NCBI GenBank assembly: GCA_035551935.1
Contig: DASZMJ010000446.1
Coordinates: 1 to 6,676, forward strand
DNA: 6,676 nt
Direction: 5' to 3'
Source: DASZMJ01 sp035551935
Lineage (GTDB): Bacteria > Planctomycetota > Planctomycetia > Isosphaerales > Isosphaeraceae
The translations under genes were made by a program, and so were the position numbers. This document shows, one piece after another, positions 3,608-6,676 of the stretch (position 1 is the first letter of the stretch; the number at the start of each line of letters is the position of its first letter). Below the pieces are notes generated by a model. The model did not search any database. It was not told the origin of the DNA and worked only from the letters and a program-made list of their open reading frames with translations.

Positions 3608-6517
3608 ATGTACCGACGACGAGAACGGCGACCGGCGGGCCCCGAGGCCCGCACCCGCACCGCCGAGTCGGCCCGCCGCCGCTGCGATCGGCGCAACGCC
3701 CCGGCGATCGAGGGGCTCGAGGACCGTCGACTCCTGACCTTCGGGCTGAAGTGGGCCGCCGGCCTCGGCGGCGGCGACCTCGTCGCCAACGCGACCCGCA
3801 CCGATTCCGCGGGTGACATCTACGTCGCCGGCGACTTCAGCGGCTCCGTCAACCTCAACCCGAGCGGCAACACCACGCTGACCAGCCACGGCGGCCGCGA
3901 CGCGTTCGTCGCCAAGTTCTCGAGCACCGGCGCACTGCTCTGGGCCAGGGACCTCGGCGGCTCGGGCACCGACGCCGCCAACTCGCTCGCCATCGACTCG
4001 GTCGGCGACGTCTACGTCGGCGGCAGCTTCCAGGGGACCGCCGCGATGGGCGCGGTGAGCCTGGCGGGGGGCGGCAACGGGTCGGCGTTCGTCGCCAAGC
4101 TCGACGGCAGCGGCAACGTCGCCTGGGCCAGGGCGGGCACCAGCCCGAGCGCCGCCCAGGTCAACGACCTGGCCGTCGATTCGGCCGGCGACGTCTTCGC
4201 GGTCGGTCGGTTCACCGGCTCGGCCAACTTCGGCGGCGTCAACCTGGCCGCCCCATCGGCGTCGTACTACAACGGCTTCGTGGTCAAGTACAACGCCTCG
4301 GGCGCCCAGGCCTACGCCACCGGCTTCGGCGGATCGAGCTGGACGCAGGCCAACGCCGTGGCGGTCGACTCGTCCGGCGACGCCTACGTCGGCGGGAACA
4401 ACTACGGCGCGACGACCATCGGCACCAGGACCCTCCCCTACGGCGGGGGCTACGACGGCTTCCTCGCCAAGTTCAACCCGAGCGGTGCCGCGTCCTGGGG
4501 CCTCGACCTCGGCGGCAATGGCACCGACATGGTCCAGGGCGTGGCCGTCGACGGCCAGGGTTCCGCGTACGTCACCGGCGAGTTCTCGTCCACGGCCACA
4601 TTCGGCACCGCGAGCCTGACCAGCCACGGCTTGATGGACTCGATGGTGGCCAAGGTCGACGGCGCGGGCAATGTCGCCTGGGCGAAGTCCTTCGGCGGCG
4701 CCGGCAACGACATGGGCATGGCCGTCGCGGTCGATTCGACCGGGGCGGTCACCGTCGGCGGCACCTTCAACGGCACCGTCGCCGTCGCCCCCGGCATCAC
4801 TCTGACCAGCGCCGGCGCGGGCGACGCCTTCGCGCTGCGGCTCGACGGCAACGGCAACGCGACCTGGGCCCAGGGCTTCGGCGGCGCCGGCAGCGACGGC
4901 GCCACCGCGCTCGCCGTCGACGGCTCGGGCAACGTCGACATGGTCGGCAACTATGCCGGCCCGGCGATCTTCGGGACCACGGTCCTGCCCAACGCCGGCC
5001 CGGCCGACATCTTCGTCGCCCAGCTGGGCCAGTCGACGGCCCCGGCGTCGACCTCGCCGGTGTCGACCTTCGGCATCGGCGGCGGGTCGATCCAGGCGAC
5101 GGCCACGAGGGTCGACTCCTCGGGCAATACCTACGTCGTCGGGTCCTTCTCCGGGAGCCAGCAGTTCGATCCGGCCGGCAAGGCCGCCGCGGTCACCGCC
5201 CGCGGCAGCGTCGACGGCTTCGTCGCCAAGTATTCCCCGGCCGGCGCCCTGCTCTGGGTCGACGACCTGGGCAGCTCGAGCACGGCGACGGTCAACGGCC
5301 TGGCCGTCGACGCGCAAGGGAATGTCGCGGTCGTCGGCGGGTTCTCGGGCAGCTTGGCGGTCGGCGGGACGACCCTCCGCAGCGTCGGCGGCACCGATGC
5401 CTTCGCGGCCCGGCTGAACGCCTCCGGCGGCGTCCTCTGGGCGACCTCCGCCGGGGGCTCCGCGACCGACCAGGCCAACGCGGTGGCGGTGGACGGCACG
5501 GGCGATGTCTTCGTGACCGGCCGCTTCACCGGCCAGGCGACCGTCGCCAACCGGACCCTCAGCGCCCCGAGCGCCTCGTACTACAACGGCTTCCTCGCCG
5601 AGTACTCCGCGGCCGGGGCGCCGGTGTACGCGACCGGCTTCGGCGGGTCGAGCTACTCGCAAGGGCTCGCGGTCGCCGTCGACGCCTCGGGCAATGCCTA
5701 CGTCGGCGGGTCGGATTACTACGCCGCGACGATCGGCGGCACGACGCTGCCCTACGGCGGCAGCTACGACGGCTTCGTCGCCAAGTTCGCCCCCGGCGGC
5801 GGCGTGGCCTGGGCGAAGGGCCTCGGCGGCCCGGGCATCGAGATGGTGCGCGGCGTCGCGGTCGACGGCTCGGGCAACGTCTACATCACCGGCGAGTACG
5901 GCAACGGGGCGAAGGTCGGCGGCGCGACGCTCTCGACCTCGGGCTATGAGGGCGTCCTCGTCGCCAGGCTCTCCTCCGCCGGCGCCGTGGCCTGGGCGAA
6001 GGGCTTCGGGGCCGCAGGCACCGACTTCGGCAGCGCGATCGCCTTCGACCCGACCGGCGGCGTCGTCGTGGCCGGCCAGTATCAGAACGCGGTGCCGTTC
6101 GGCACGACCACCTTGACCAGCGCCGGCAACTCCGACGCGTTCGTGCTCCGGCTCGACACCTCGGGCAACACGACCTCCGCCTTCGGCTTCGGCGGCGTGG
6201 CGGCCGACGCGGCGACCGGCGTCGACGTCTCCTCCACGGGCAACGTGACGGCCGTCGGGAGCTACTTCGGCCCGGCCTTGTTCGGGGCGACGACGCTCCA
6301 GAGCCACGGCACGACGAACGTCTTCGTCACCCAGATCGGCGCCGGGGCGACCAAGGCCCTGGCCGCGGCCCAGACCGTCGCCCCGCCGCCGTCGGCCGTC
6401 ACTCCGACCGTCACGACCACCCCGCTGGTCACGTCCTTGCCGTCGTACAAGTGGCAAAGCTGGTCGCCGCGCTACACCGACGCGGCCCTCCAGCAGCTCG
6501 CCAAGTCCGGTGTGTGA
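3608..6517 (+). CDS. Planctomycete surface/secreted protein with two tandem seven-bladed SBBP beta-propellers
   Basis: A 969-residue protein. Residues 1-30 are very basic, with 12 arginines and no hydrophobic core. P-A-I-E-G-L-E-D-R-R-L-L-T-F (32-45) follows, the LEDR/LEPR-x-L-L type signature of large exported planctomycete proteins. From about residue 44 to 911 there are 14 repeats of the form V-D-x-x-G-x-x-Y-V-x-G-x-F, then F-G-x-x-x-L, then D-x-F-V-A-K, then W-A-x-x-F-G-G, characteristic of SBBP (beta-propeller) repeats. The central Asp or equivalent falls near 66, 130, 191, 254, 315, 376 and 438 in the first set and 503, 568, 629, 692, 753, 814 and 874 in the second. A 12-residue Ser/Thr/Pro/Ala linker (475-486) separates the sets. 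The tail has a Thr/Pro-rich stretch (about 921-946) and a short end with W949 and W952; no dockerin, PEP-CTERM or LPXTG motif is seen. Such propellers are usually binding or scaffold modules, and no catalytic site is recognisable. The gene stands alone, divergent from the hydrolase operon. Confidence 0.9.
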   Translation: MYRRRERRPAGPEARTRTAESARRRCDRRNAPAIEGLEDRRLLTFGLKWAAGLGGGDLVANATRTDSAGDIYVAGDFSGSVNLNPSGNTTLTSHGGRDAFVAKFSSTGALLWARDLGGSGTDAANSLAIDSVGDVYVGGSFQGTAAMGAVSLAGGGNGSAFVAKLDGSGNVAWARAGTSPSAAQVNDLAVDSAGDVFAVGRFTGSANFGGVNLAAPSASYYNGFVVKYNASGAQAYATGFGGSSWTQANAVAVDSSGDAYVGGNNYGATTIGTRTLPYGGGYDGFLAKFNPSGAASWGLDLGGNGTDMVQGVAVDGQGSAYVTGEFSSTATFGTASLTSHGLMDSMVAKVDGAGNVAWAKSFGGAGNDMGMAVAVDSTGAVTVGGTFNGTVAVAPGITLTSAGAGDAFALRLDGNGNATWAQGFGGAGSDGATALAVDGSGNVDMVGNYAGPAIFGTTVLPNAGPADIFVAQLGQSTAPASTSPVSTFGIGGGSIQATATRVDSSGNTYVVGSFSGSQQFDPAGKAAAVTARGSVDGFVAKYSPAGALLWVDDLGSSSTATVNGLAVDAQGNVAVVGGFSGSLAVGGTTLRSVGGTDAFAARLNASGGVLWATSAGGSATDQANAVAVDGTGDVFVTGRFTGQATVANRTLSAPSASYYNGFLAEYSAAGAPVYATGFGGSSYSQGLAVAVDASGNAYVGGSDYYAATIGGTTLPYGGSYDGFVAKFAPGGGVAWAKGLGGPGIEMVRGVAVDGSGNVYITGEYGNGAKVGGATLSTSGYEGVLVARLSSAGAVAWAKGFGAAGTDFGSAIAFDPTGGVVVAGQYQNAVPFGTTTLTSAGNSDAFVLRLDTSGNTTSAFGFGGVAADAATGVDVSSTGNVTAVGSYFGPALFGATTLQSHGTTNVFVTQIGAGATKALAAAQTVAPPPSAVTPTVTTTPLVTSLPSYKWQSWSPRYTDAALQQLAKSGV
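3737..5029 (+). repeat. First seven-blade propeller unit (residues 44-474)
   Basis: Seven SBBP-like blades. The inter-blade aromatic is Trp at 112, 173, 297, 358 and 420, but Tyr at 236, between blades three and four. Blade three carries the distinctive P-S-A-S-Y-Y-N-G-F loop (216-224), and blade four carries T-L-P-Y-G-G (275-280). These landmarks recur in the same order in the second unit. Confidence 0.85.
5066..6340 (+). repeat. Second seven-blade propeller unit (residues 487-911), paralogous to the first
   Basis: Seven blades aligning blade for blade with the first unit at an offset of 437-438 residues. Trp recurs at 550, 611, 735 and 796, the Tyr exception at 674, the P-S-A-S-Y-Y-N-G-F loop at 654-662 and T-L-P-Y-G-G at 713-718. 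DNA identity persists locally: TCGTACTACAACGGCTTC occurs at 4262-4279 and 5576-5593, exactly 1314 bases apart. The last blade is more diverged, with Ser857 in place of the Trp at 420. Confidence 0.85.
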
Positions 6518-6525
6518 CCCTCCCC

Positions 6526-6592
6526 CCCTCGAGGCGGCCGGGGCCTCCGGCCGGCGCGACCGCCGCCGGCCCGCCCCGGCCTGCCTCGAGGG
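6526..6592 (+). terminator. Long two-part hairpin after the propeller gene, probable terminator
   Basis: Nine bases or so after the TGA at 6515-6517, bases 6526-6544 pair with 6573-6592 to give 19 base pairs broken only by one bulged base (T6582). Inside, GGCCGGCG (6549-6556) pairs with CGCCGGCC (6564-6571) around a seven-base loop. The structure is almost entirely G/C and very stable. No T run follows, as is common for GC-rich bacteria, so it may work with Rho or protect the 3' end. Confidence 0.7.
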
Positions 6593-6676
6593 AACACCTC
6601 ATTTCCGACCGGTTCGCGGCCGATCCCGTCGTGATCCCGGTTCGCCCGGCAGTCTCGCCCGTCGTCGGCCCCGCCG

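Noticed and set aside
3326..6457. Minus-strand open frame of 1043 codons, the same length as the longest open frame on the plus strand here
   Set aside because: Its codons lie exactly opposite the propeller codons. Stops would need TTA, CTA or TCA on the plus strand, which this genome avoids. The product is Arg/Gly/Ala-rich with no domain, and the equal length is coincidence.

Overview
The window looks like chromosomal DNA from a very GC-rich planctomycete, most likely of the Isosphaeraceae/Gemmataceae type. The main reason is the 969-residue protein on the right, which opens with a strongly basic stretch followed by the E-G-L-E-D-R-R-L-L signature that planctomycetes place at the front of many large exported proteins. 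Strong third-position G/C bias, long antisense shadow reading frames, long non-coding spacers and two TTG start codons fit that assignment. The species cannot be named from the sequence.

Layout. (1) Bases 1-129 are the 3' end of an unrecognised plus-strand gene. (2) Bases 130-253 are a short convergent spacer with a perfect 11-bp stem-loop almost exactly midway between the two stop codons. (3) Bases 2781 down to 254 hold a two-gene minus-strand operon. An exported metal-dependent amidohydrolase (COG1228/imidazolonepropionase-like) comes first, and a GT-B family 4 glycosyltransferase follows. Stop and start overlap by four bases, which suggests translational coupling. The glycosyltransferase ends in a 48-bp island that is only about 8% G+C and contains palindromes; it encodes a foreign-looking hydrophobic tail. 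(4) Bases 2782-3607 are an 826-bp divergent intergenic region. It has two AT-richer promoter-like zones, a 17-bp direct repeat, an operator-like cluster and a GC-rich hairpin, and I see no convincing gene in it. (5) Bases 3608-6517 encode one large secreted-type protein made of 14 SBBP-like blades arranged as two tandem seven-bladed beta-propellers, which arose by duplication of a whole propeller. (6) Bases 6526-6592 form a long two-part hairpin, probably the terminator of that gene. Bases 6593-6676 show nothing recognisable.

Functionally, the minus-strand pair combines an envelope hydrolase with a cytosolic sugar transferase. The sequence does not say what links them beyond co-transcription. 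The propeller protein is probably a cell-surface or extracellular binding/scaffold protein, transcribed divergently from that operon. I found no CRISPR array, tRNA, rRNA, recognisable insertion sequence or defence system. The most unusual signals are the AT-rich island at the end of the glycosyltransferase and the two-times-seven propeller architecture.
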